Below are positions 9,489 to 16,368 of a DNA stretch of 64,000 nucleotides, piece by piece. This DNA is from Alistipes sp. (GTDB lineage: Bacteria; Bacteroidota; Bacteroidia; Bacteroidales; Rikenellaceae), in contig JAFZEX010000026.1 in the NCBI GenBank assembly GCA_017560425.1, forward strand, positions 60,613-124,612, written 5' to 3'. Made by a program: the position numbers and the translations under genes. Within the stretch, counting starts at the first letter, position 1. Every line of letters starts with the position of its first letter. The notes below the pieces were generated by a model. It had not been told where the DNA came from. It did no database searches and saw only the letters and a program-made list of their open reading frames with translations.

Positions 9489-9577
9489 TTTCTTGTGATA
9501 GCTGCGCATCAGCGACGCTTCAATCAACGCTCCGCATGAGCAGTACTTTGAGTACAGCCCATCCGGAGCTTTTTTAT
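9489..9577 (+). repeat. Structured 3'-UTR element, type I, truncated copy A3, acting as terminator
   Basis: Third copy, lacking its right end. The central hairpin has GCTCCG and CGGAGC at its base followed directly by six T residues, a good intrinsic terminator for transcripts leaving the C1 peptidase. It ends within three bases of the stop of the convergent radical SAM gene. Confidence 0.8.
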
Positions 9578-9579
9578 GT

Positions 9580-10656
9580 CTACTTCGTTAGGCGGTGATA
9601 GTGGCAGACGAGCAGGTTCTCGTCGTCGTCGTAGAGGTGCATGCCGTTGCCCTCGCAGTATTGCCACATCTTGCAGTCGGCACACTTGCCCTTCTTTGCC
9701 CATGCACGGTTGCGGAACTTCTCGAAGCGGTTTTGCCACACATCCCAAAAGCTATCCTTATAAATATTACCCTGCGTGAAGTTGGCACGCACCGACGTAC
9801 ATCCCGAGATGTCGCCATTTACACGTATCGACGCTACGCCGACACCTGCATGACACTCGAAAGGATTGGTGCGGGCACGTAGCTCGTAGCCTCCCAAGAA
9901 GCCCTCGCAGCCATACGACGCCATGACACGGCCCTCCTTCCTACACTCCTCGATAAACTCCATGAGGTAGGTAAACTCCTCGTCGTTAAGCTGCATAGAC
10001 ATATCCTTAGCCGCACGGCCCACAGGGAAGATTGTGAACAAGCGCCACTGACGCACGCCGAGCGAGTAGAGGAACTCTTTGAAGCGATGGAGGTGTGGTA
10101 GCAGCGCTGGGGTCACGCACGTAACGACATCCGAGGCGAGCTCCTTATCTGCCGAGATCATGCGAATGGCCTCCACAGCACGGCCGAAGCTCTCCTTGTT
10201 CTGGCGTATGTGCAGGTGGTGCTCCTCGAAGCCGTCGAGCGACACGGTAATAGAGTGCAGGCCCGCACGCACAAGCGAGTCGAGGCGTTGGCGTGTGAGT
10301 GCCAAGCCATTTGTTACCATGCCCCAAGGGTAGCCACGACGATAGAGGTTGATGCCTATCTGCTCGAGATCCTTGCGCACAAGCACCTCGCCACCCGACA
10401 ATATCACGAGCACCTTGTTAGGGTTTACGTTGGGCGTAATCTCCTTGTCGAGCACCTTGAAGAACTCCTCGGCGGGCATATCCCTAAGCTCGCTATCGAC
10501 ACGGCAGTCGCTGCCGCAGTGGCGACACTGCAGGTTGCAACGTAGCGTACACTCCCAAAAGAGCGTGTTTAACACATGCTCGTCGCGACGTATCTGACGT
10601 AGTTTTTTGAAGAGCTTGAGCGCCAGCCACTGACGCACACTAAGTCGTTTTCCCAT
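9580..10656 (-). CDS. Radical SAM/SPASM enzyme of the rSAM/lipoprotein system
   Basis: This 358-residue radical SAM protein has the [4Fe-4S]-binding CNLQCRHC motif (Cys40, Cys44, Cys47), a GGE-type SAM motif (LSGGEVLVRKDL) and a Cys-rich SPASM domain at the end (GCTSVRAN, then CADCKMWQYCEGNGMH and a last CHYH). SPASM enzymes use extra iron-sulfur clusters to modify peptides or proteins. Length, sequence and immediate linkage to small YGTP-type lipoproteins fit the Bacteroidetes rSAM/lipoprotein family (TIGR04133, from memory). It is the last gene of the minus-strand island, 13 bases after a lipoprotein gene. The probable substrates are the neighbouring lipoproteins (inference). Confidence 0.88.
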   Translation of the reverse strand: MGKRLSVRQWLALKLFKKLRQIRRDEHVLNTLFWECTLRCNLQCRHCGSDCRVDSELRDMPAEEFFKVLDKEITPNVNPNKVLVILSGGEVLVRKDLEQIGINLYRRGYPWGMVTNGLALTRQRLDSLVRAGLHSITVSLDGFEEHHLHIRQNKESFGRAVEAIRMISADKELASDVVTCVTPALLPHLHRFKEFLYSLGVRQWRLFTIFPVGRAAKDMSMQLNDEEFTYLMEFIEECRKEGRVMASYGCEGFLGGYELRARTNPFECHAGVGVASIRVNGDISGCTSVRANFTQGNIYKDSFWDVWQNRFEKFRNRAWAKKGKCADCKMWQYCEGNGMHLYDDDENLLVCHYHRLTK

Positions 10657-10669
10657 AGACTACTCCTTA

Positions 10670-11023
10670 TTAGTTTTGTTTGCGCTCGAGCACAACATCG
10701 CCCACGTCGTTGTTGCCCTGATACATGAGCTCGATATCCTTGCGTTCGAAGTCGCCACCATTCTCCTCGCCATCGATGTCGATGAGCGTGAGCTTGCTGT
10801 AGTCGAAACTCTCCACGTAGAAGTGGCCGTCAGCCTTTGTGAGCACCTTGTTGTTGCCTACCGATGCCTCGATGCCTGGGATAGGCTCGCCCTCCTCATC
10901 AACAACACGTCCCGAAGCGCCAAAGTATGGTCTAAACTCCTCGTAGGGTGTGCCGTAGCATGCCACGCATGTTAGCGTGATGCCAAAAAGGGCAAATAGT
11001 CGTGTTAAAATCTTTCCCCACAT
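10670..11023 (-). CDS. rSAM-associated lipoprotein, paralogue 1
   Basis: A 117-residue exported protein with a hydrophobic leader (MWGKILTRLFALFGITL) ending in a lipobox-like CVAC; the lipidated Cys would be followed by YGTPYEEF. The mature part has a carboxypeptidase-regulatory-like strand set, RVVDEEGEPIPGIEASV, then the motif DIDGEENGGDFE. The YGTP start and the DGE-x-NGG motif are shared with the paralogues at 11461 and 14156. It matches the putative lipoprotein partner family of the rSAM/lipoprotein system (TIGR04134, from memory). It lies directly upstream of the radical SAM gene in the same transcript. Molecular function is unknown. Confidence 0.82.
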   Translation of the reverse strand: MWGKILTRLFALFGITLTCVACYGTPYEEFRPYFGASGRVVDEEGEPIPGIEASVGNNKVLTKADGHFYVESFDYSKLTLIDIDGEENGGDFERKDIELMYQGNNDVGDVVLERKQN

Positions 11024-11044
11024 ATAGCATTAAGTATTAATAGT

Positions 11045-11458
11045 TTACATCTTCTTTTTAAGCACAATCGTGCCCATCTCGACATATCCACTACCCGAGA
11101 ATCCCCACTCGTCGGGTGCTCGAGGTGGTGTCACCTTGCTTGTTATGTCGATTGTCAAGCTCTCGTACTCGCCACCGTTGTACTCGCCATCAACATCCTC
11201 AAAAACGATGACCCACTTGTTGCGTGGTGCAAGGTAGCTGTGACCGCCAAACTTGCCCTGATAGTCGGTATATCCATCTCTACCCTGGAAGTCGCCTCCC
11301 TCGGGGTGTGCGTGAATGCCCTGAATAGGCTCGCCCGCCTCATCGACGACGGTGCCTACAACTGTGAGCACATAGTAAGGGTCGTTTTTGACCTCCTTCT
11401 CGCAACCTACTAACGTGCAGATTGCCACGGCAAGTATGCCAAACATAATCCTACGCAT
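11045..11458 (-). CDS. rSAM-associated lipoprotein, paralogue 2
   Basis: A 137-residue lipoprotein with signal peptide MRRIMFGILAVAICTLVGC, where TLVGC is a good lipobox. It shares GTVVDEAGEPIQGIHAHP and the motif DVDGEYNGGEYE with its neighbours, but lacks YGTP and has YYVLTVVG there. A glycine-rich middle section (GGDFQGRDGYTDYQGKFGG) is specific to this copy. The C-terminus ends in basic KKKM. It sits 21 bases before paralogue 1 and two bases after paralogue 3, so co-transcription is nearly certain. It is the most diverged of the four related lipoproteins. Confidence 0.8.
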   Translation of the reverse strand: MRRIMFGILAVAICTLVGCEKEVKNDPYYVLTVVGTVVDEAGEPIQGIHAHPEGGDFQGRDGYTDYQGKFGGHSYLAPRNKWVIVFEDVDGEYNGGEYESLTIDITSKVTPPRAPDEWGFSGSGYVEMGTIVLKKKM

Positions 11459-11460
11459 AA

Positions 11461-11937
11461 CTACTCCTCCTCAGTGTTTGTGTCTTCATCTTCCGATACC
11501 TCAGGCTCGAGGGTCATCACCACATCGCCAATCTCGGCAACGTAGCTACCATTATCCCAGTTGCCATCGCCCTCGTCGGTCTGCACGATATATTCTCTGA
11601 TGTCTACCTCTTTGGTTTCGAACTTACCGCCATTGGCCTCGCCATCGGGGTCGAGGAAGACAATTGTGTGCTCCATGCTGTGTGCATTTGCCGTGTGCGC
11701 ATCAATCTCGCCGAGGTAGTTGGTCACGCCCGTGCGGTTTTCAAAAGGCATGTCATAGTCGCCCCAGCCCTGCTTAACACGAGCCTCGATGCCCTCGATA
11801 GGCTTGCCCGCCTCGTCCACAACACGTGCCTTGAGGTTAAAGTGTACGTGTGGTGTGCCATACTCAACTCTCATAAAGTCGCAACCCGTGGCGCTTATGC
11901 CGAGTAGGGCGAGAAGCATGTATAAAAGCTTTTTCAT
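11461..11937 (-). CDS. rSAM-associated lipoprotein, paralogue 3
   Basis: A 158-residue lipoprotein with leader MKKLLYMLLALLGISATGC (lipobox SATGC), then EYGTPHVHFNLKARVVDEAG, which is the family's N-terminal signature, and the motif DPDGEANGGKFE. A strand rich in Asp and Gly (TDEGDGNWDNGSY) leads to EIGDVVMTLEPE and a very acidic tail (SEDEDTNTEEE). It is the closest relative of the copy at 14156, so the two probably arose by local duplication. The structural role of the shared DGE-x-NGG motif is unknown; it could bind metal or be the site modified by a radical SAM enzyme (inference). Confidence 0.83.
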   Translation of the reverse strand: MKKLLYMLLALLGISATGCDFMRVEYGTPHVHFNLKARVVDEAGKPIEGIEARVKQGWGDYDMPFENRTGVTNYLGEIDAHTANAHSMEHTIVFLDPDGEANGGKFETKEVDIREYIVQTDEGDGNWDNGSYVAEIGDVVMTLEPEVSEDEDTNTEEE

Positions 11938-11964
11938 ATCGTTTAAGTTTTATCGGTTATTACT

Positions 11965-12588
11965 CTATTCGTTACACCCTTTGCCACCCTGCCAGCAAAC
12001 ACGGCAGTCGGTGAATGTACCTTTGCGCACCTCAATCGTGTCGCCCTCGTCGCTACGACCTCTAAACGAGAACTCGCCCGAGAACAGAAAGCTCGACGAG
12101 CCGTAAGGCTCTTGCTCGTGGAATATTATCCAGCCATCGATGGCGTGATAGTCGTAGGCGATGATGTCGGTTACGGCACCACCGCCAGGAAGGGGTGTCG
12201 TTGCCCCACGCTCCTTAAAGCTGATGCAGGCACGTGAGCCCTCAACATCAATGAGCGTGTATACCTTGTCGAGCTCGAATGCCGAGTCCTCGAAGTCGAT
12301 GTCAAAGTCGAGCGTTGCGCCAATGCCCACCGACGAGCTAAGCTCTCGGTATAGCTCGAAGCTAAAGCCTCCGCCCTGACGAATCACTATCTCGGGGTGG
12401 TTGTAGTCGGTAAAGTAGCCCGTGTTACTCGAAAAGAGCGTCGAGCAAAAGCCGTAGCGAGAGCCACTAAGCTCCACCGAGATAGGTGCGTCGGTGTCCA
12501 TGCCAAAAATGCCATAGAAGTCCTTCTTGCAACCCGTCGTGAAGAGGAGCGCAAGCACCGCAAGGCAGTATATTAGTCGAGCTCTCAT
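11965..12588 (-). CDS. Lipoprotein with Cys-rich C-terminus, unknown family
   Basis: I chose the ATG at 12588, which starts MRARLIYCLAVLALLFTTGC, a complete lipoprotein signal with lipobox TTGC. An ATG five codons upstream at 12603 is possible, but those codons read TATCTTTG, a promoter -7 element. The 207-residue product has a beta-rich mature part (GGGFSFELYRELSSSVGIG, LDFDIDFEDSAFELD). It ends DCRVCWQGGKGCNE, three cysteines in the last 13 residues. It shares no motif with the DGE-x-NGG lipoproteins. I do not recognise the family. Lying inside the island directly downstream of the second radical SAM gene, its Cys-rich tail is a possible modification substrate (inference). Confidence 0.7.
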   Translation of the reverse strand: MRARLIYCLAVLALLFTTGCKKDFYGIFGMDTDAPISVELSGSRYGFCSTLFSSNTGYFTDYNHPEIVIRQGGGFSFELYRELSSSVGIGATLDFDIDFEDSAFELDKVYTLIDVEGSRACISFKERGATTPLPGGGAVTDIIAYDYHAIDGWIIFHEQEPYGSSSFLFSGEFSFRGRSDEGDTIEVRKGTFTDCRVCWQGGKGCNE

Positions 12589-12606
12589 ATAACAAAGATA
12601 CAAAAT

Positions 12607-13641
12607 TTATTCGTTCATCGCGCTCATCACGGGGTCAATTTTGTCAAACGAGCCATACATCTGCTCCGAGGCGGCACGGCACCCTCCCCTGCACCTCTGC
12701 CACAGCTTACACCCAGCACAGTTCTCGGGTATGTTGTCGAAGTAGCCGTCCGACGCCGAGCGCTCGATAATCGAGCGTAGCGACTCGTCGTATATATTAC
12801 CCAACACACGTGGCGAGTGGTTGCAGAAGCGAACATCGCCCCGATAGTTCACCGTTAGCGGACGACGGCTTAGGTCGGTCGAGCAGTTAGTAAACATTAT
12901 GTGCGGGTACTCCTTCGGGTCGAGCAAACACATGGGCGTACATACGCCACTATGTATCGTCATACCCAGCTCATGAGCCATGGCATCTACTCGTCGAAAG
13001 GCATCACGTAGCTCCTCGTGCGTGAGGGTCAGCTCCTTTGCGTATAGCTTGCCTAAGCCACCGATGTTGAAGCGATTAACCATGATGTATCGACACCCCA
13101 TCTCTGCATACATGCGCATGGTAGACTCTATGTCGTGGTAGTTTAGGCGTGAGAGTATCAGCACGGGCGTTAGCCACCCCTCCCTCGTCGCTGCCACAAG
13201 GCGTGCCGCCGTCGTTGCCTTAAGCCATGAGCCACGTAGCTGTGTTATGCTGTCGTGAACATCGCCATTGTCGCTGAGCATAGGTATCTGGAGTGTCGTT
13301 ATGCCCAGGTCGTCAAATATTGCTATATCGTGCTCAGTAAGCAGTGTGCCATTTGTCAAGATATTTACCTTGCTTCCCGCCATGCGGGCACGCAGCACGA
13401 GGTCGTGTATGCGTGGCATGAGCATCGGTTCTCCTCCCGATAGCGATAGCGAGCCGATGCGTGCCTGACGCTGCAGGCGCTTAAGCGTGCGTCGTGCAAG
13501 GCGAAAGTTGGGCGCTTCAACAGAGCATACACCCTCGCCCTTGAAGTGGTTGTAGCAGAACTTACACGCCTGATTACAAGCGTCGGTAAGCTCGAATACC
13601 ACAATGCCAATATCCAACTTATCGCCACGACGAAACCACAT
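12607..13641 (-). CDS. Second radical SAM/SPASM enzyme
   Basis: A 344-residue radical SAM protein with motif CNQACKFC (Cys22, Cys26, Cys29), SAM-binding LSGGEPMLMPRI, NILTNGTLL and a C-terminal SPASM-type segment (NYRGDVRFCNHS, then NCAGCKLWQRCRGGCRAA). It is clearly different from the enzyme at 9580 (different cluster spacing, an IGSLSLSGGEP core) and is not a duplicate of it. It starts two bases after the 162-residue protein gene ends, in the middle of the island. Peptide- or protein-modifying chemistry is expected from the SPASM domain; the substrate is not known, with adjacent envelope proteins the best candidates. Confidence 0.86.
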   Translation of the reverse strand: MWFRRGDKLDIGIVVFELTDACNQACKFCYNHFKGEGVCSVEAPNFRLARRTLKRLQRQARIGSLSLSGGEPMLMPRIHDLVLRARMAGSKVNILTNGTLLTEHDIAIFDDLGITTLQIPMLSDNGDVHDSITQLRGSWLKATTAARLVAATREGWLTPVLILSRLNYHDIESTMRMYAEMGCRYIMVNRFNIGGLGKLYAKELTLTHEELRDAFRRVDAMAHELGMTIHSGVCTPMCLLDPKEYPHIMFTNCSTDLSRRPLTVNYRGDVRFCNHSPRVLGNIYDESLRSIIERSASDGYFDNIPENCAGCKLWQRCRGGCRAASEQMYGSFDKIDPVMSAMNE

Positions 13642-13642
13642 C

Positions 13643-14131
13643 TTACTCCACGATTACAAAGTCAAATGCCTCCTCAACAGGTAAGGCCTCATAGACATTA
13701 TAGCATATCTTTAGAGTGGCCTTGCCACGATAGTCACCGACATTGAGCTTGAAGGGAATATACTCATCGCCAGGCTCTAATGTCAGCATCTCGCTCTGCA
13801 ACTCTATACCATCTTCTGAAAGTACAATAAGAGAGAGCGTGTCGGCAATATCGAAGGCGTAGTAGATGTTAATCTCGTCGCCATTACGAAACTCTGCGCC
13901 AACATTTGCATTGATATGCACCTCATTGTGTAGAGGTGGTGCTGGGTCGTAGCAGCCTACATTCTTCTCGCAGCTGGCCAATGACGTGAGGCTCACAAGC
14001 GTGAGTATAGCGCCACCTAAGCGGAACTTGGCTCTAATGGCCTTAGCGCTACGACCGCCACTGAGCACAACCCAGAGCGATGCACCCACAAAGGCGATGC
14101 CCAGGCCAATAAGCATTAATGTACGTTTCAT
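13643..14131 (-). CDS. Membrane/lipoprotein-like protein of the rSAM island
   Basis: A 162-residue protein with two hydrophobic stretches: residues 1-25 (MKRTLMLIGLGIAFVGASLW and following) and a second ending in LTSLASC, which looks like an internal lipobox. The basic segment RSAKAIRAKFRLGG lies between them. After the Cys come CEKNVGCYDPAPPLHNEVH and an all-beta domain with acidic and hydrophobic alternation. It lacks the DGE-x-NGG motif. I do not recognise the family. It is one base from the second radical SAM gene and 24 bases from the first lipoprotein gene. Whether it is a lipoprotein with an extended leader or a two-pass anchor cannot be settled here. Confidence 0.7.
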   Translation of the reverse strand: MKRTLMLIGLGIAFVGASLWVVLSGGRSAKAIRAKFRLGGAILTLVSLTSLASCEKNVGCYDPAPPLHNEVHINANVGAEFRNGDEINIYYAFDIADTLSLIVLSEDGIELQSEMLTLEPGDEYIPFKLNVGDYRGKATLKICYNVYEALPVEEAFDFVIVE

Positions 14132-14155
14132 AACCTATATATATTATATGTTTTA

Positions 14156-14605
14156 CTACTCCTGCTTCTCCTCACTCTTTGCTTTGAGAGTCATCGTCAC
14201 ATCGCCGAGTTCAGCCTTGTAGTCACCCTCATACCAGCTGCCCGAGCCCTCGCCAACCTGCTCTACCTTATCTGCGATGTTGAGCTCCAATGTCTCGAAC
14301 TCGCCACCATTCTCCTCGCCATCGACATCGGTAAAGATAACATCAATATTAGTGTTAGGCCACATGCTTGCCGTAAGGTCGATGTTACCCTCGGCATCGG
14401 AGAAGTTATCCATGTAGAAGGCGCCGTTTCTGGTCTGCACCTCGATGCCCTCGATAGGCTTGCCCGCCTCATCTATGACACGAGCCTTAAGCGAAAAGTT
14501 CATGTGAGGACAGCCATACTCCGCAACAACATCGCCCCAACCGTTGTCGCACGACACAGCACCAACGCCGAGAAGTGCAAGAAGGAAATAGATAAATCGT
14601 TTCAT
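14156..14605 (-). CDS. rSAM-associated lipoprotein, paralogue 4 (first gene of the island)
   Basis: A 149-residue lipoprotein with leader MKRFIYFLLALLGVGAVSC (lipobox AVSC), then EYGCPHMNFSLKARVIDEAG and the motif DVDGEENGGEFE. YGCP replaces the usual YGTP, giving an extra cysteine near the N-terminus. A late segment (GEGSGSWYEGDYKAELGDV) parallels paralogue 3. It is the promoter-proximal gene, starting about 30 bases from a full promoter (14634-14664). In the Bacteroidetes rSAM/lipoprotein system one or two such genes accompany a radical SAM gene; here there are four. Confidence 0.83.
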   Translation of the reverse strand: MKRFIYFLLALLGVGAVSCDNGWGDVVAEYGCPHMNFSLKARVIDEAGKPIEGIEVQTRNGAFYMDNFSDAEGNIDLTASMWPNTNIDVIFTDVDGEENGGEFETLELNIADKVEQVGEGSGSWYEGDYKAELGDVTMTLKAKSEEKQE

Positions 14606-14633
14606 AGCTCAAAGTTTGTTGGTTTTCTTATTG

Positions 14634-14664
14634 CAAAGTTACTACTCTAAGAGTAGGTTACCAA
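14634..14664 (-). promoter_or_regulatory. Promoter of the rSAM/lipoprotein island
   Basis: On the minus strand TTG (14662-14664) is followed by exactly 20 bases and TAACTTTG (14634-14641), the Bacteroidetes sigma-factor consensus. The first start codon (14605) lies about 29 bases downstream. The eight genes behind it are spaced 1-27 bases apart, so this is probably the main promoter of the island. Confidence 0.75.
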
Positions 14665-14750
14665 ATTTTTGAGGCTTAAATTTTTCCGCGAGGCATTATC
14701 TAACATATTAATAATCAAGACTTTATAAATCATGATTTTGTCAATTTTTC

Positions 14751-14773
14751 AACTCGTTGATAATCAGCGAGTT
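14751..14773. other. Palindrome in the ispG upstream region
   Basis: AACTCGTTGA and TCAGCGAGTT face each other across TAA, pairing except for one T-G position. The 278-base gap between the divergent lipoprotein and ispG genes is otherwise A+T-rich. It could be an operator for either side; no T run supports termination. Confidence 0.35.
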
Positions 14774-14855
14774 ACGTGTGTAGTATCTAATCTATTGATT
14801 TTCAGCAACTTAAAATATAGTTGAAAAAATCGGTGGCACTCTCCGAAAAAAAAGC

Positions 14856-14863
14856 TAACTTTG
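14856..14863 (+). promoter_or_regulatory. Promoter -7 element upstream of ispG
   Basis: TAACTTTG matches TAnnTTTG and lies 20 bases before the ispG ATG. No TTG is found 20 bases upstream, so the -33 element is weak or absent. Confidence 0.5.
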
Positions 14864-14883
14864 CGTAAAAGTTTAATGCGACC

Positions 14884-16368
14884 ATGAAAAACACTCTAAA
14901 ATATTGCCGCCGACACTCGCACGAGGTGAGCTTCGGAGGTGTAACGATAGGCTCAAATCGCCCTATTGCAGTGCAGTCTATGACCAACACGCCAACCGCT
15001 GATGTGGAGCTTAGCGTAGCGCAGACAAAGCGCATAGCCGAGGCGGGTGCCGAGATTGTGCGCCTAACAGCGCAGGGCAAAAAGGAGGGCGAGGCACTTG
15101 CCCCAATTATGGCTAAGTTGCGCGCAGATGGTTGCACCGCAGCCATTGTTGCCGACATTCACTTCACGCCCGAGATAGCGATGATTGCTGCCGAGAGCGT
15201 AGACAAGGTGCGCATAAATCCTGGTAACTTTCGAACAACAAATGGCGAGCTTGAGCGACTAATTGAGATATGTCGTCGTCGTGGCGTGGCACTGCGCATA
15301 GGCGTAAACCATGGCTCACTTGCCAAGCGCATATTCGACCTATGGGGTGACACGCCCGAGGGCATGGTGGCATCGGCAATGGAGTTTTTGCAGATGTGTC
15401 GCCGAGCAGATTTTCATGATGTCGTGGTGTCGATGAAGTCGAGCAACACACGTGTTATGGTGCATGCCTACCGTCTGCTTGTCGAGGCGATGGAGCGTGA
15501 GGGCATGACCTATCCGCTGCACCTTGGCGTAACAGAGGCGGGCGATGGCATCGAGGGTCGCATAAAGAGCGCTGTGGGCATTGGAGCGTTGCTCGCCGAC
15601 GGCATTGGCGACACGTTGCGTGTGTCACTTACGGAGGACCCCGAAAATGAGGTGCCCGTGGGTCGCATGTTGGTAGATTATTTCAGCAAGCGCAGTGGCG
15701 AGTTTGAGGTGACAAGCACCGAGGGCTACTCGCCAACAGCCTTCCGCCCACGTACGCAAGCGAAGCCTATTGTACATAGCGAGATTACGGCTGAGTACGA
15801 CATTGTTGAGGCACGCAGCGAGAACCCTACGCACGAGTGGCGAGCAGCGATACTCAACCGCACAGACAATAAACCTGTTGTATTGCGTCGTCGCTATGAC
15901 TCTGATAGCGTGGAGCAGGTGGCGATATATGCTGCTGCGGACATGGGTCAGCTACTTTTGGACGGCTTGGCTGAGGGCGTGTGGGTCGATGCACCCAACA
16001 TCTCAGCAGAGGCGGTGCACGACATCGAGCTAATGATACTTCAGGCAGCACGCCTACGCTTCTCACGCACCGAGTATATCGCATGCCCAAGTTGCGGACG
16101 TACGCTCTACGATATTCAGGCTACGCTTGCCGAGATTAAGGCACGCACGTCGCATCTTAAGGATCTCAAGATAGGCGTTATGGGCTGTATCGTGAATGGC
16201 CCAGGCGAGATGGCAGATGCCGACTACGGATATGTGGGCTCATCGCCAGAGCACATCACGCTATATCGTGGTCGCGAGATTGTTGAGCGCAATATACACC
16301 AGACGGAGGCGCTCGACCACCTTATCGAGATAATCAAGCGTGACGGACGCTGGCACGACCCCGAATAA
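14884..16368 (+). CDS. ispG: 4-hydroxy-3-methylbut-2-enyl-diphosphate synthase IspG (GcpE)
   Basis: IspG converts methylerythritol cyclodiphosphate to HMBPP in the non-mevalonate isoprenoid pathway using a [4Fe-4S] cluster. The TIM-barrel half begins SFGGVTIGSNRPIAVQSM; the C-terminal cluster domain has CPSCGRTLYD and GCIVNGPGE with the three ligand cysteines. At 494 residues it is longer than the two-domain enzyme of E. coli (about 370) but shorter than the three-domain form usual in Bacteroidetes and Chlamydia (about 600), so the central insert (roughly residues 260-370) looks reduced. Its stop TAA shares its last base with the recO ATG. Confidence 0.95.
   Translation: MKNTLKYCRRHSHEVSFGGVTIGSNRPIAVQSMTNTPTADVELSVAQTKRIAEAGAEIVRLTAQGKKEGEALAPIMAKLRADGCTAAIVADIHFTPEIAMIAAESVDKVRINPGNFRTTNGELERLIEICRRRGVALRIGVNHGSLAKRIFDLWGDTPEGMVASAMEFLQMCRRADFHDVVVSMKSSNTRVMVHAYRLLVEAMEREGMTYPLHLGVTEAGDGIEGRIKSAVGIGALLADGIGDTLRVSLTEDPENEVPVGRMLVDYFSKRSGEFEVTSTEGYSPTAFRPRTQAKPIVHSEITAEYDIVEARSENPTHEWRAAILNRTDNKPVVLRRRYDSDSVEQVAIYAAADMGQLLLDGLAEGVWVDAPNISAEAVHDIELMILQAARLRFSRTEYIACPSCGRTLYDIQATLAEIKARTSHLKDLKIGVMGCIVNGPGEMADADYGYVGSSPEHITLYRGREIVERNIHQTEALDHLIEIIKRDGRWHDPE

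Noticed and set aside
9239-9577. Three regular repeats that might suggest a CRISPR array
   Set aside because: The period is 125 bases and the whole unit repeats with no unique spacers; the units are structured 3' elements found elsewhere too.
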